A DNA stretch of 64,000 nucleotides, taken from NCBI RefSeq assembly GCF_040954645.1, contig NC_092804.1:45515760-45579759 (forward strand). Reading direction: 5' to 3'. A program made the position numbers and the translations under genes. This document shows positions 13,161-26,600 of this stretch, one piece after another; positions within the stretch are counted from its first letter, which is position 1, and the number at the start of each line of letters is the position of its first letter. The stretch comes from Diabrotica undecimpunctata (taxonomy: Eukaryota; Arthropoda; Insecta; Coleoptera; Chrysomelidae). The notes below the pieces were generated by a model that searched no databases, was not told the origin of the DNA, and saw only the letters and a program-made list of their open reading frames with translations.

Positions 13161-14000
13161 CATGGTCTTCAGCAAATCAAAATAATTGTTCGATTAATTT
13201 GGTCTCTTCACTTGGGTCTAGTTGTTCTGTAACCTAGCATCAAAGATATTTAAAGTGACTAACCCTCTCAATGTTTTGTCGATCTATCTGTAAGGAAGCA
13301 TGGTCGTGAGGGTAGCGACTGAATATCATAAATTTTGTCTTAGAAGCATTTATTTTTAGACCCATTCCTCCTGTCGTGTTTACACAAACCAACAACTCTT
13401 GAAGGCCCTGGAAACTATCGCATAAGACAGCAGTGTCGTCAGCGTATCGATATTATTATTATTTATATTATTCGATATTAATCAATTCACCATTGATTTT
13501 CACTCGAAAGTACTTATCTTGCAAAGCCTGTTTGAAAATTATATCCGAGTAGATATTGAATATCAGAAGGGATATAATGCATCCTTATCTGACACCTCTT
13601 TGAATGTAACATTCGTTTTATTGACTCGAACGACTGATTTCTGCTTCCAATGTAAGTTTTTTATGATACGTAGATATCTACCAGCAATGCTTTTGGATTA
13701 TAATATGTTCAAAAGTATTTTATGTTATACCCTATTATAAGCCTTTTCGTAAATGATAAAAGCCCCATAAATATCTTTACGTTGATCGCGACACTTTTGG
13801 AGAAATACATTTAAACCAAAAAGTGCCTCACGAATACCCAGCGCATTCATAAATCCAAACTGGGTTTCATCCAGGTCTTTTTCGCAATGACCTTATTCTT
13901 CCATGAATAATGCGAAGCAAAATCATCAATGTGTGGCTCATCAGACTAATTGATCTGTATTCGTCGCATCTTTTTGTCCACTGCTTCTGTGACCATTCCT
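13160..14000 (-). mobile_element. LINE RT fragment
   Basis: Minus-strand translation around 13440-13280 gives 'GLQELLVCVNTTGGMGLKIN' followed by 'KTKFMIF', the block just after the RT catalytic motif in RTE/Jockey-like elements. Upstream pieces near 13740-13990 match a 'GFMNALGI...' fingers-type region. It is decayed and non-coding. Confidence 0.55.
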
Positions 14001-14169
14001 CGGGTATTTCACCAGTAGTATACACAGTTTTTAATCATTTTAATTTTATTTTTTAGTTGTACAATTTCTTAAATAAGATCATAGCTTACAAGTTATCTTA
14101 GACACAAATCATCAGCGAAGTGTTAATTATTCAATCTCTATTATATGAATATAGATTTATTCCTACGTT

Positions 14170-14870
14170 ATCCAAGTCATATTCCAAGATGGCCGTGAAT
14201 ATCTTTGATATCATTGTGTCGCCTTGACTGGTACACCTTTCGATATTTCTTGTTATTATCTGTGTAGAGCCCTATGATTGTGGTTACGTTTTTGTAAATA
14301 TTGCAAATGAGTTGGGAATATCTCTGGTCAAGACTGTAACTTAGTGCTTTTAAAATTGGTGCAAGATTCACAGTTTCACATACCTTGCGTAAAATTGCAG
14401 TGTTTTTCGAACACAACCTTTAGACATTGTAGATGGTCGTTTGTTACATATTCTACAATAAATCCAGTCTGTTGTCGTAATTGGTAGAAAGCCAACTTTT
14501 TTTCAAATCTTGCAATAAATATTAGTGAAGAGTTTCTACAGATTAAGCTTGAGATTAATTGGTCTGTAATTGTCTGGGTCAGTAATGTAATATGTTTTGT
14601 GGAGTAGAATCGTCGGTGTATTCTTTCAGTTCAAAGGTAGTGTATGTTGGTTCTCCTAATTTCACAACCTCGATGATAATGTCCCCTCCTTGTTTTATAT
14701 ATTACTTTTTCTTTTATTCAAAGCATACTTAATTTCTTCTATACAGATCTCTGGTATGTCTTCTGATGTCTGGTTTATCATAGGACAGTGTCTTGTTTAC
14801 TGAATAATTTCTTCTCTATTAGATGTTATATTTCCACTTTTCTTACTAAGTTTTGTTATTGAGTATTAAG
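14170..14870 (-). mobile_element. RTE-like RT fragment
   Basis: 14416-14177 on the minus strand reads 'LDQRYSQLICNIYKNVTTII', the RT block that precedes the QGD motif in BovB-style RTE elements, as in the better copy at 23171-24460. Thumb and catalytic parts are missing or unreadable. Confidence 0.55.
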
Positions 14871-15057
14871 GCCAACATAAAATATATGCAATTATTAAAC
14901 TGTGGCAATAAAAATATACCAGTAGTAATAGAGTTTGTTCTTTGAGTTAAATGTTATATCACTTGCGATCCAATATTGTTTATCATAATTATTAGAACTA
15001 CAAGTTCATTTTTTGACCTTTTTAATATGGTTTCTATAAATTTTTATAATTTTATCT

Positions 15058-15840
15058 TTGCTAATTATCATGAATTTGGTTTTATTTAAGTATTTCTTTT
15101 TAAAGGTGTTGAGCAAACGGAATAGACTCAGCTGGTTCACAGATGGATCTGTGAAACCAATCTCTTGGTTTCTATATATCGACCCTTTTAGCAGTACCAT
15201 CACTATATGCTTAGACAGTCAGGTAACGATAAGGATTCTGGAAGCAACCAAAGTTGGCTCCAAGCTTGTTCTGGATTGCAGCACGATTTTAACTGCCGTT
15301 ACGAAAAACAACAATGTCAGAGAGCTTCTCTCAAAGAGCTTTCTTTACTACTTGATTGATAGTGAAGCCATTAGTGCTAGGCTCTCAACGGGGCCTTCTT
15401 CGAGTCAGAGTCCTGCTTAATCATAGGGATTGTTTCTTGACAGTCTTCAAGCTCATTGGCCATTGCAGACTTAGACGGTATCTATATCTACCCAGATTAG
15501 TGAATAATCCAAAGTATCGCCTGTGTGATGGGAAAGACGAAACATCCTCACAGGTTCTTTGTCAGTGCTCAGCCCTGACCTATCAGAGGTAGGAAGTCCT
15601 TGGATCAAGTTTATCCAACCGAACGTGTTTAAAATGATCCCTTTATAGAAGCTTGTGGTTTTTGCGAGGCAACAGGTCTGTTTAAGCAATTACTAGGACA
15701 ACATTGGTTTGCTTGTCCTTAGTGAACAAAAGACGGCTTGGAAGAGCTGGGCCTTGTGATGCGCCGGGAACAGTGGGGATGCTTATATGCTGTAACTCTA
15801 AGGACTTATACCCTATATACCCTTACCATTATATTATGGT
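15058..15840 (+). mobile_element. LINE fragment with RNase H domain (I/R1-type)
   Basis: Frame 1 gives 'LSWFTDGSVK' (the RNase H first-Asp motif TDGS) and 'ITICLDSQVTIRILEA' (DSQA-type motif), then 'SKLVLDCS'. After a frame change at about 15360 the reading continues with 'LIGHCRLRRYL' and a C-x2-C style tail ('YRLCDGKDETSSQVLCQCSAL'), as at the C-terminus of RNase H-bearing LINE ORF2s. This separates it from the RTE copies nearby, which lack RNase H. Confidence 0.7.
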
Positions 15841-16888
15841 GTTGATTAGTTCTTCATATTTCTGAATTTTGCGAGGCAGTTCTATGTTTCTAACTCTGTC
15901 AATTTTCCTGCAAATCTGATATTCTTCCTATTGAGGTTACATAGCTAACGATCTGCAGATTACCACTTAAAATTCATCTTAATAAGATTACAGCAGAACT
16001 GGTCAACTAAATACTAGGTATCAAAATTAAAAATGGTTATTTCAATTTTGAAAGCAAATTTCAGGTATAAAACTTATAAATTTCGCTATATAAAAGTACC
16101 TCTTTTTTAATATCGGGTGCGGATGCTGCAAAAGCATTCTGGAAGCAGAAAAACGTAAAGAAATAAAAATTTAAAATTGTTAAAATGTTTTAATATAAAA
16201 GCCTAGCATCTACATTCTTATTATTGTCTTGTACATTTACATGAGTCATAATACACAAAAAAATACTAAAAAAAAATTAATCACAGATATGAGGAAGTAG
16301 ATGGATGTCTTTTGTGGCAAGAGATTAACAAGAACTTTTGAGATTCAACAATGATAATTTAACTACATAAAATATTATCTTCTTCGTGTCATTATATTTA
16401 ATTGGTCCACATGTTACGATAGCAATGAGGATGCATTATGGTTGGGTAAAAATATTTAAAATCTCTGTTAAGCATACAATTATAATTAAAAAAAAAGGAA
16501 TAGAATGAGCCAAAATCTTTTCTAATCAATCTGATTGATTACCAATATTGCACATTACTTATCGGATTTACCTACTTTGTGATCAAGTGGTTTAATTTAT
16601 GAACTAGATCTAGGCATCTATATAATACTAATATTTTTCAGTCTTTTTTAATCAGCTCGATATATCTTTATATTAACAAGAGTATTCAATAAAAAGAAAA
16701 ATCTCTAATAACGCTTATTAACAGAATTGAAATTAATGATATGTGAAGATAATTTCATCATTTTGAATATCATAGCTGTTGGAGGCGCTCAAATTAATGG
16801 TTTACCGAGAGAACATTGTCCAGAGGAGTCCTTCAAGTACATGGATGTGGATTTAGACGAGAAAAGGAAGCAGTAGAAAGCCCAAAAC

Positions 16889-17589
16889 CTACCAATTTTT
16901 TGCAGTAGGATGAATCTCAATCAATCTTTTTGCATTCGATTCGTAAGAGCGTTAGGAAATTTTGTGAACTAAAGTGATGATTTCGAAAGGAAAATTGCAT
17001 TATTGACCAAGGAAACTGCATTTTCCAAAGTGCATTTCGAAGTGATTCGAATGATAAATTTATAATTCGGAAATATTGACGGAAATGAATTCAATATTAC
17101 TACTTGGGGGGTTTTTGGTGTCGCTGAACACGAATGCTATGACGGCGATAGTCTCCGAGGTACTTGGTACCAAGATGAGTAAAATAGTATATAAATTTTA
17201 GAATAAAAACTAAAAATTAAATATTTATTTACTGTGTAATCTAACAGCATATTTGTATTCAGCGACCCCAAAAACCCCCTTATATTTGAACTCATTTTGT
17301 GTCGAATTTCCATAAAATCCCGGAGACGAGCCCCGCCCTAGGCACCAGGTGCCTCGGAGACCATCGCCGTCTTGATATTCGTGTTCAGCGACCCCAAAAA
17401 TCCCCGAGTAGTAATATTGAATTCACGTCTGTCAATTATTTGGACTTTGCACTTTGGAAAATGCATTTTCCTTGTTCAACAATGCAATTTTCATTTCGAC
17501 GACATCACTTTAGTTCACAAAATTTATTAATACTCTTAGGAATCGAATGCAACAAGTTTAATTGAGATCCAATTGCAAAAAATTGGTAG
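16889..17589. repeat. Foldback element: long inverted repeat
   Basis: Arm 1 (about 16889-17166) is the imperfect reverse complement of arm 2 (about 17345-17589), with a spacer of about 180 bp. Matching blocks include 'taccaattttttgca', 'ttttgtgaactaaagtgatg', 'gcattttccaaagtgca', 'gaattcaatattactact' and GGGGTCGCTGAACACGAAT-like sequence. A third copy of the last motif lies in the spacer at about 17260-17280. An open frame at 17299-17565 falls inside the arm and is not considered a gene. Confidence 0.85.
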
Positions 17590-18870
17590 GGGTATTGTTT
17601 CATTGTCTCGCCTAATTAGCTTTAATTTAATATAAAAATGAAACAAATATTGAATAATGAAACAAACGATTGAGCCATTAAAGTATGTTTCCGAAATACA
17701 AGTCCGATTTTGATAATGAATTGTATCTGGGGAACATCGGAACTTAAACGAAATGTTAATGTATTATTGGAATGTTTGAAATACGTTGATATAAACTATA
17801 CTTTGATGATCAACGTCATGGTAAATATTACAATAAAATATATTAAGATCTTATCACGTAGAAATAGGTAATATTTATAAACATTTAGTACTTTATTTTC
17901 TTAATAGTGAGCAATTTTCATAACCAGTATCACTCTTATGTACTAGTATATTATTAGATTTGGAATGTTTTTTAACAGGTACTGGTCGCCAGAAAACTGA
18001 TTTTCTTTTTTAATTGAAAAATTTTGACGTGAGAGATTCATTTTAAATAAACGATTGACTCAGCCATAGCTTTTTACTGAATAATACTAAGGATGATTAG
18101 ATTTAAGGGTAGGATCTTCAACTACATCATAATTAATATCCATATCTTCATGGAAGATAAAAAGAAGAGATTGAGAAACATTTTAATTTATCACAATCTG
18201 GAAAGTACCTACAGGCAACATTAGAAGAACATAAAAATCATGAAATGTGATTTGACGGCCACAAAAATATGTATGTACAACACAATGTACCTATTGGGTA
18301 GTCGACATGTCTCCAAGATTAATTTTATTGCTAACTTTTCATATAGCTCTCTTATGCTCAAGCAAGTCCTTCAGAGCTTCCTTTAACACAGTTGTCAGCT
18401 GCGATATCTTCTAATAGTGAATCTAAATAATTAGTTTACATAATTTAAATTGTAGTTATAATATTATAGCTGCGAATTTGGATTTTATACTATGTTCGAA
18501 ACATTATTGGTTAGCGTGGGGCTTGAACCAACTACCACACCCAATGAAGTGAGCACTGCCAGTCAGATGAGATAGCGAGCCCGTAACATGGTAGTTTTCA
18601 TGATGTATGTCTCCAATTATGACATACGTAAAAGTAGATATAGAAAGAACATGATACTGTATGTAAAAGAAATAAACAGACTGGGCGTAAGAACGAGCAC
18701 GGAATGGAGAAAAGTGCACAAAATTCGTATAATGCGGATAGGATATAGGATCATCTTTAACCGTATTTAAAAGAAATGCGATAAATATCCAAGCCGCACA
18801 AAATAGGGCTTCAGAAAGATATGCAATCTTGGAGCTAAGGTTAATGGCTGAGAGATATTTGTAGGTAAAA
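17590..18870. other. AT-rich stretch, nothing recognised
   Basis: There are short open frames only, with no motifs or terminal repeats that I could identify. Confidence 0.45.
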
Positions 18871-19770
18871 AGAAACCTCTATATCTGCTTTGTTGATGAA
18901 AAAAGCTTTTGATCGAATCGAACATCAGAAATTCTGTAACAGCTGAGGTTAAACGGACTTGATGTCACTATCATTTGTAACCGTATTGGAATGACAGAGG
19001 ATGCATCCGAACAAACAATGATAACACTAAATTGATAAACATTAACCAAGGAGTAAGTCAAGGGTATGTTCTGTCCTCAATTCTTTTTAATGTACTTGTT
19101 GAATATATAATCCGTTCTTCGCCAGAAAACTGTTCGAATGGCATTGTGATAAACAACGTAAGGTATGCAGATCATACGGTGATCATCGCAGAAAATAAAA
19201 AACAGCTCCCAGAGACTAATGAATATACTCACAGGAATCGGGTTGGAAATTAATACCATAAAAACAAAAACCGTTAGTTTTCAAGCCGAGACTTACAAGC
19301 CCACCACAATCTTAATGTTAGTGCCAATGGAATCAATCTGCAAACCGTTCAAAATATATATGTCTGGGTAGAGAAATAAACTGCCATCTGGACAACTCAA
19401 AGGAAATCCAGAGAATAATTAAAATCGCCAAAGCAGAATTCATGAACACGAGAAACATATTTTGCAAATAAAATTGACCATACCAATAAGACTGAGAATA
19501 CTAAAATGTTATACGTGGATGTACAAATGAATGAATACTCGCCCACATCGGAGTTGGGAAAACCTCATATCTTCCACATATAATGCGCCACAAGGAATAC
19601 GAACAACTAGAACTAATTATTGAGGAAAAAATTGAAAGAAAACGGTATAGGAAGAAAGAAAAAATCGTAGCTCAAGAATATAAAAGGCTGTACTAGAATT
19701 GAAGAAAATGCTCTCATATACCAAGCCCACAATATACAAGGAGGAGGATAGAAAGTAAAGGATTCCACTG
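18870..19770 (+). mobile_element. Degenerate LINE RT, plus strand
   Basis: Reading begins with 'YICFVDEKSFDRIE' (the first catalytic-Asp block, normally F-x-D-x-x-K-A-F-D). 19032-19253 follows with 'INQGVSQGYVLSSILFNV' and 'VRYADHTVIIAE', where the second Asp of the ADD box is His. A tail with 'EYEQLELIIEEKIE' follows near 19600. Several stops are present, so the copy is dead. Confidence 0.7.
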
Positions 19771-20278
19771 GAAGTAAAGATTAAACTAAATAGTATATGT
19801 TAACAAATTTTTACTAATAATAACCTTGAGTTTACTATATTAAAATATTTTTTCCAAAAAAAAAATAAGTTTTTAGATACTGTTAACCCTGATAACTAAA
19901 CGTGTTAGGTTTTTAAAAGATATTGATTGGTACGTATACGTCTAATATAATATTACTTAAATTTTTTCTTAGACAAATCGTTCTAAAAATATAAATTTAT
20001 GTAAATTAAAGATGGTTTCAATCGAAAAAAAAATTATTACCAAGCAGAATATGTTTCATGTTTCAAATTCATTTTTTTTTTAATAAAAGAAATGGGACTA
20101 TTGATTTGTATGATACTAAGGACTGAAGCTGCCAATAATTTCGATCACAAAATATCCAAGATGTTTTTATTAAAATGTTTTTAACTAATATTTTGGCTCA
20201 TTCTACTGACTAGTAATTTATATTTTTAAAATCATGTCACTATAGTAAAACATAAAATTTTAAAATAAAAATTCTCTT

Positions 20279-20284
20279 TTTTAT
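20279..20284 (-). promoter_or_regulatory. Candidate polyadenylation signal (AATAAA) of the carboxypeptidase gene
   Basis: The minus strand reads AATAAA about 44 bases after the stop codon at 20328. Several A/T-rich alternatives lie further on, so the choice is tentative. Confidence 0.4.
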
Positions 20285-20327
20285 TTTGAGAAACATTACT
20301 CAAAACATATTGCTTTTTAACCAACCA

Positions 20328-20612
20328 TTAACAAACAACACAGTTTCTGATGGTAACTGGTATATCGTCATTATTGAAATTATTATCACACATACTATCA
20401 TCATTAGTATCCGTAGTAGTACCTTGAATGCCTACCTGAGTTAAACTGCCGCCGATTTTGCCCTTCTTCGGACGAGTTTCGTTCAGTTCTCGGGACATTG
20501 TTCGTAGCCAATCTCTGAGGCCGGATAAGCTGTGAAATTCTGAGTTTGGCAGTCTTGTGAAAGGATTGTTACCGGTAAGGTCTAAGATGGAAGCACCCAG
20601 TGACCTGCCCAC
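20328..20612 (-). CDS. AGBL5: CCP5 coding exon 9 (terminal)
   Basis: The acceptor is CCCTTTAG|GTG. The exon encodes '[18 protein letters not shown]', matching the conserved helix that closes the CCP5 catalytic domain, then a short low-complexity tail ending 'IRNCVVC' and stop. The first codon is GTG (Val), an exon start and not an initiator. Confidence 0.93.
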   Translation of the reverse strand: MGRSLGASILDLTGNNPFTRLPNSEFHSLSGLRDWLRTMSRELNETRPKKGKIGGSLTQVGIQGTTTDTNDDSMCDNNFNNDDIPVTIRNCVVC

Positions 20613-23600
20613 CTAAAGGGAAACATTGAAATTGTGAAATACTATAGAATATAATCCCTCATGTAACCATTGAAAAACAATTATTAGTTAATGAATATTC
20701 TGACAGTAGATGAACATTTATTTTATAAATAAAACAATAAAAAAACGCGTTCTATGACCATAAATGGTACTGTTAAATTTGACACATCATCTTATTTTGT
20801 TAGCACACTTACAACGAATTTAAATCCAAAATATGAATTTGATCAAAGTCTGTTTTAGTTTTGGATGGTTTATCGCCAATAGAAATTCATCTCCATAGTT
20901 GATGAAAATGAATGAATGTATGTATGTACACCCTCGTTATCCATAATAAAAAAAGAGCAGCGAAATTTAAATATAATCGTATATCGGTTGATGATCTATG
21001 TGAAGAACGGCTAAATAAAGTATGATACACAAACGATTTTAGACAAAAATTAATAGGCCTAATTAGCAAAACAACGACATATTATTCAAATTTAAATAAT
21101 AATTGTTATTTTCCCCTTTTGACAACACGAAAGCTAATCTAAAAATCTGATAGCGTGTAACGTTATAAAACTCACATGTTTGTTGTTTATCTTCAAATAA
21201 TTATTTTAACTTCTTTTGATTTTAGTCATTTGTTACTTTTTGTTCAGTTTTACTATTTTTGTTCTAAAAATAGTTGGAGCTAAACTTTTCTATCAACTTG
21301 ATACTATGTTTAATCACCATTCTTTAATTAAAATTTTCTTCTTCTTCCTTCTTGTATGTAGACTTTAAAGTCTGTTTCTTCTTCAATATTAGCCTCCTAA
21401 ATTGTTTAAATTATCGCAGCATCTTTTTCTTGGTCTGCCAATACTCTTCGTCCATTTGGTGATTTATCTCGTGCTATTCGTACTATCCTATCCTCTGCCA
21501 TTCTAATGCGTTCGTTCCACTCCTGTTTCCGTTTTGTCACCCATGTTTCGGCCTTTAAATGGAAATTTCTGAAACTTGTATCACTTGTACTAGTATCTGA
21601 CCTTTCAGGTCCAATTGACATCTTAGTAAATTTGCTGTTATGTTATGCATTTTGTCTTTTTTGGAGAAATTAACATGTTAAATTTTCTGGCGAATATATT
21701 AAATTGGTGTAATGTTTGTGAATAATTTTCACTATCAGAGAGTAGTCTAGTGTCCTCTGCATAGCAGATTATTTAAGTTGTTTTTCTGCCATTTGGTATC
21801 CTTTTTTAGTTATTACTTCGTTTATTATTTCATCCTTCTATGATGGATATTAAAAAAATTAAGCATGTTCGGTAAACATATTTGGGTATCAATCCCAGCA
21901 CCCAAAGCTCAGAAATTGAGTAACAAATTAAATTTTGGAATATTAAATAATTTTGTTCAGGAGTGTATACATTTGAATGGATAGTGAATTTCGGTTCTCT
22001 CAAAATAGTAATAAAACAGGCCGACGTGTCCTCAAGAACAATAATATTCCCATAAATCTCGAGGAAAATTTTTCAATTATTGTATCCTTCTAGTGATAAC
22101 ATACGGTGTAGAGACAACTACGTTGACTATAAAAGCCGCCAATAAAATGAGAGTAACACAGCGCGCAGTAGAACGACTTATGCTGGGAATAACTTTAAAA
22201 TATCGAGTCCGCCATGAAAAAATATATATAAGAACAAAAGTAGAGGATATAATACACGTCGCTTCCCTGAAGTGGTCTTGGGTAGGACAGTTGCCAGACA
22301 AGATGATACCAGGTGGACTAAACTCGTACATAGGAGACCTAGGTTACATATGAGAAGTGAGGGTCAATCCAAATCTTCTTGGACTTGGTAAAAGAAGAAT
22401 TTATTTCCATTGCTTATTATAAATTCTTAAATTTTTACGAAGACCTTAAAAAAGCTATAGACAACAACAAAGAATCCAAAATAATAATAATGGGAGACTT
22501 TAACGCCAAAATTGGAAGTAAGATTGAAGACTCTGAAAGCAAGATTGGAAATTTTGGATTCGGTACAAGAAACACAAGAGGAGAAAAACTCATGGAATTC
22601 CTGGAACATAAAACATGTATGTTATGAATACCTTCTACAAAAAGAAACCTAACAGAAAGTGGACATGGGTCGCACCGAACTACCAAAAATGAAATAGACT
22701 ATTTTCTCTCAAACAACAAAGGAACGAGAACTTAATAGAGCGAGTCATTGAAAACAACAGAGGCTTAAAATGTCTAAGACCCGCACTGGGAGTTCAAAAA
22801 ATTATCAAAATTAAAGACGACAACCATAAGGAAGAGGACAAATATAAAATAACGATTGTCGAAGACTTTTACACATCCTTGTACAGCTCGCAAGGCCAGT
22901 CTAATGAAACAACAAAGGAGAACGCCAAAAGAAAAATAAAAAACGTGGGATCAGAAGTACTACCAAATATAAAGGGATTCGAAATAGAAAGAGCTTTAAA
23001 AGAGTTAAAAAATAATAAAGCTCCAGGACACGACGGTATAATTGCCGAGCTCTTGAAAACAAGCAAGACATTAACAATCCCTGTACCAACAAAGCTATTT
23101 AATAGATGTCTCCATAATAGCAAGATCCCTAAAGACTGGAACGAGAGTCTAGTAATACTCTTACACATAAATGGGGACAAATGTGATCTACAGAATTATA
23201 GACTTATATCGTTGCTGTCAAGTATACAAATTATTTATGAGAATTATTAACAACCGGTTAACCTACAAAATGGACAATTACCAACCGGTTGAACAGGCTG
23301 GCTTCCGCAAAGGATATAGTACATCAGACCATCTGCTGACAATGAGAACATTGATAGAGAAGGCAAATGAATACCAGCTACCCGTATTTCTTGCCTTCAT
23401 CGACTATGAAAAGGCGTTTGATAGAATCGAGATGTGGGCCATAGAACAAGCTATTAATAATTGTAGAATAGATTCGAGATGTAGGCAACTAATACATAAT
23501 ATCTATGAAAATGCAACTATGATAGTACAACTAGACGAAAATACAAATCCCATCCCCATTAAGAGAGGAGTGAGACAAGGAGACGTAATACCGCCAAAGC

Positions 23601-26600
23601 TTTTCAACCTAGCCCTAGAAGACGACTTCAAAACTACAAATTGGTCAACCTATGGCATTAACGTTAATGGCAACAAGTTAAACCACCTCAGATTCGCTGA
23701 CGACATAGTGATTATAGCGAGCACATTCGAGGAACTGCAAATTATGATGGGGGAACTAGCAGCCAGCTCCCAATACGTCGGCCTAAAAATGAATACGAAA
23801 AAAACAAAAATAATGACAAACACATATGACCCCAGACGTATAACTATAAATGGCAGTGAGATAGAACAAATCCAGGAATATATCTACCTAGACCAAATCA
23901 TGAGACTTGACAAAGAGAACCAAAATGCGGAAATTACTAGAAGAGCAAGACTAGCATGGGCAGGATATGGAAAATTTACTTGGATACTTAAGAACCGCAA
24001 AATACCCCAATACTTGAGAAACAAAGTGTTCAACCAATGCATCCTTCCTATCATGACATATGGATGTCAAACCTGGACCCTAACCAAAGCAAACATGAAT
24101 AAACTAGCCACAACAGAAAAAACAATGGAAAGAGCAATGTTAGGTATACGACTGTCAGATAAAAAGAGGAACGACTGGGTAAGATCCAAAACAAAAGTCG
24201 AGGACATAGCAACAAAAATTGCCAAACTTAAATGGAGCTTCGCGGGCCACACTGCTAGACAAAAAGACCAACGTTGGAATACTACAATACAACATTGGAG
24301 ACCTTACGAAAGTAAACGACCAAGAGGAAGACCACAGATGAGATGGGTTGATGACATTAAAAGAATAGCCGGAACAAATTGGAAATATGTTGCTCAGGAT
24401 AGAGACCGATGGAAGGAGTTGGAAGAGGCCACTGTCCAAACATGGACGACAGAAGGCTAAGAAGAAGAAGAAAAAGAAGAAGAAGTAGAAATTCTTAAAT
24501 TAAGGATTTAAAATTTATCACTGACTAAATGCGAGATTATAAAGTATATTTAAGAAGTTTATATATCACAATTGTTTCTTCTACAAAATGTGTTTTAAGG
24601 GTGGGTCTATTCAAAATGTGTGCATTGTGTACTGTATACCAAATCTGTTTTATTTAATAAACAGAGACAGTTTTGGAAAATCTCCATAACGTAATTTGTA
24701 AATATGCTTTATGAACATTCCCTAGTTTTTATATTTGAATTGTGTACATGTAAAATTCACGTTCTCCACGTTTCTTAACTTTCGGAAAAATGAGAAAAAC
24801 TGTTTAATATTGAAGGCCATGAAAATTTAATTTAAAATTCCGACAATGTGAGTTTTGGACCAAAATGTGGTTAACTGTGAGTTTTGCACAAAACTCTCAT
24901 GGATAATGTTAGTTATGAAGTAAAATATTTGAACATTGCTTTATTTATACTTTAACTTTAACTAAATTAAAAACTAGAACAAAAAAGAAATACGGTGATT
25001 TATAATGCTATGCTATTTTAATTTAATTTCTAACACATAATTAAACTTATTTACAGTGCTATGATGTTTTACTCTTTAAAACAAATTATTATTCGTTTTG
25101 TAAATCAGACTTTTTTGATTGTTTTAGATACACTGCTTAGAATAACGTATTTTTAAACATTAAGGATGTTGACTTCTTCGATGTGTTCGCAAACTGACTC
25201 AGATTCTGCATTGTCAACAGCCCCATCGATGACATTTTTTTAGAAGAGTAAATCCTTATTGTCCCTCCACTGGTCCCCGTAATGCTTCTTCAACAAGTTG
25301 TTGATGTCAGCTTTCTTCACTGGTTTGGGTTCATGTTGAAAAGCAGTTTTCCCGGCTTAGATAGAGACTTTCCGCATCCATGTCTGACTTTTATGTGTAC
25401 TTAACCCTAACGGGAACATTTTTATATTTAGTTCTTGTCCCTTTTTTTTAGAATTTTTGAGAATAAGAACAAATTCCCATTTTTTAGAATAATCCTTTTG
25501 CAGGTCTCCAGTTTAAAATGCAATTTTGCCGGTTTCTTCATGAACACATCTTTTTCTTTCTTTCTAAAGACTTCACAGTCTTGGTCAACCTTTACTAGTT
25601 GCAACCTTAACAAGATATATGATAGATATTGATAGATTTGAAGAAAGCGTTTGATAGAGCGAGAATTCGGGACGCGATACATTTATTATACGAAAAGGGA
25701 ATATCACTAGATTTAGTAAAAACCATTGAGAATATATATAAAGATAACATAGCTATGGTAAGATGTAAAGGAAAACTATCGCAACGTATCAAGTATGAAA
25801 CTGGCATTAGACAAGGAGATTCGCTGAGCCCATTAATATTTAATCTGATAATGGATGAAATCATAAAGAAAGTTAAAAAAAAGAAGAGGATATAGAATGG
25901 GAGAAAAGGAAATAAGGATAATATGCTACGCCGACGACGTCATAATAACAGCCGACAATGAAGATGACCTACAAAGATTAATTAAAGAATTCGAAGATAC
26001 GGCGCTCATATACAACATGGAGATCTTAACAGAGAAAACTAAAGCGATAGTGATATCAGCGGAACCGAGAAGATGTAAACTAGTCGTAAATAACAAAATA
26101 ATAGAACAAGTGATGGAAACTGAATACTTGGGAATAAAACTGTCAAGCTACGAAAAAGTGGAAGAAGAAGTACAAAAACAAGTAAACATGGCAAACAGAG
26201 CAGCAGGATGTCTCAACAACACAATCTGGAGAAACAAATACCTCACAACGGAAACGAAAACCAGGATATATAAATCAACAATAAGACCGATAATGACGTA
26301 CACAGCGGAAACAAGAGCAGATACGGAGAAAACACAAAGACTACTGGAAACAACAGAAATGAAAGTCTTACGAAAAATAACAAACCAAACTCTAAGAGAC
26401 AGAGTAAGAAGTGAGGAAATACGAGCGAGATGTGGTATAGAGGAAATAAACGCGTGGACCAAAAGAAGAAAAGTGGAATGGAATCAACACATCGAAAGAA
26501 TGACAGAAAATAGAATAGTACGAATAGCAAGAGACAAATCGTCAAATGGAAGAAGATCATTGGGACGACCGAGGAAAAGATGGTCAGACAACGTCAATTG

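Noticed and set aside
17299..17565. 88-codon open frame
   Set aside because: It lies in an arm of the foldback element and has no protein similarity that I recognise.
20328..20612. Stand-alone 94-codon gene
   Set aside because: It begins with an intron acceptor and its N-terminus is the conserved continuation of the carboxypeptidase, so it is the terminal exon.
26148..26560. Minus-strand hydrophobic open frames
   Set aside because: They are antisense shadows of the LINE reverse-transcriptase tail at 25897-26601.
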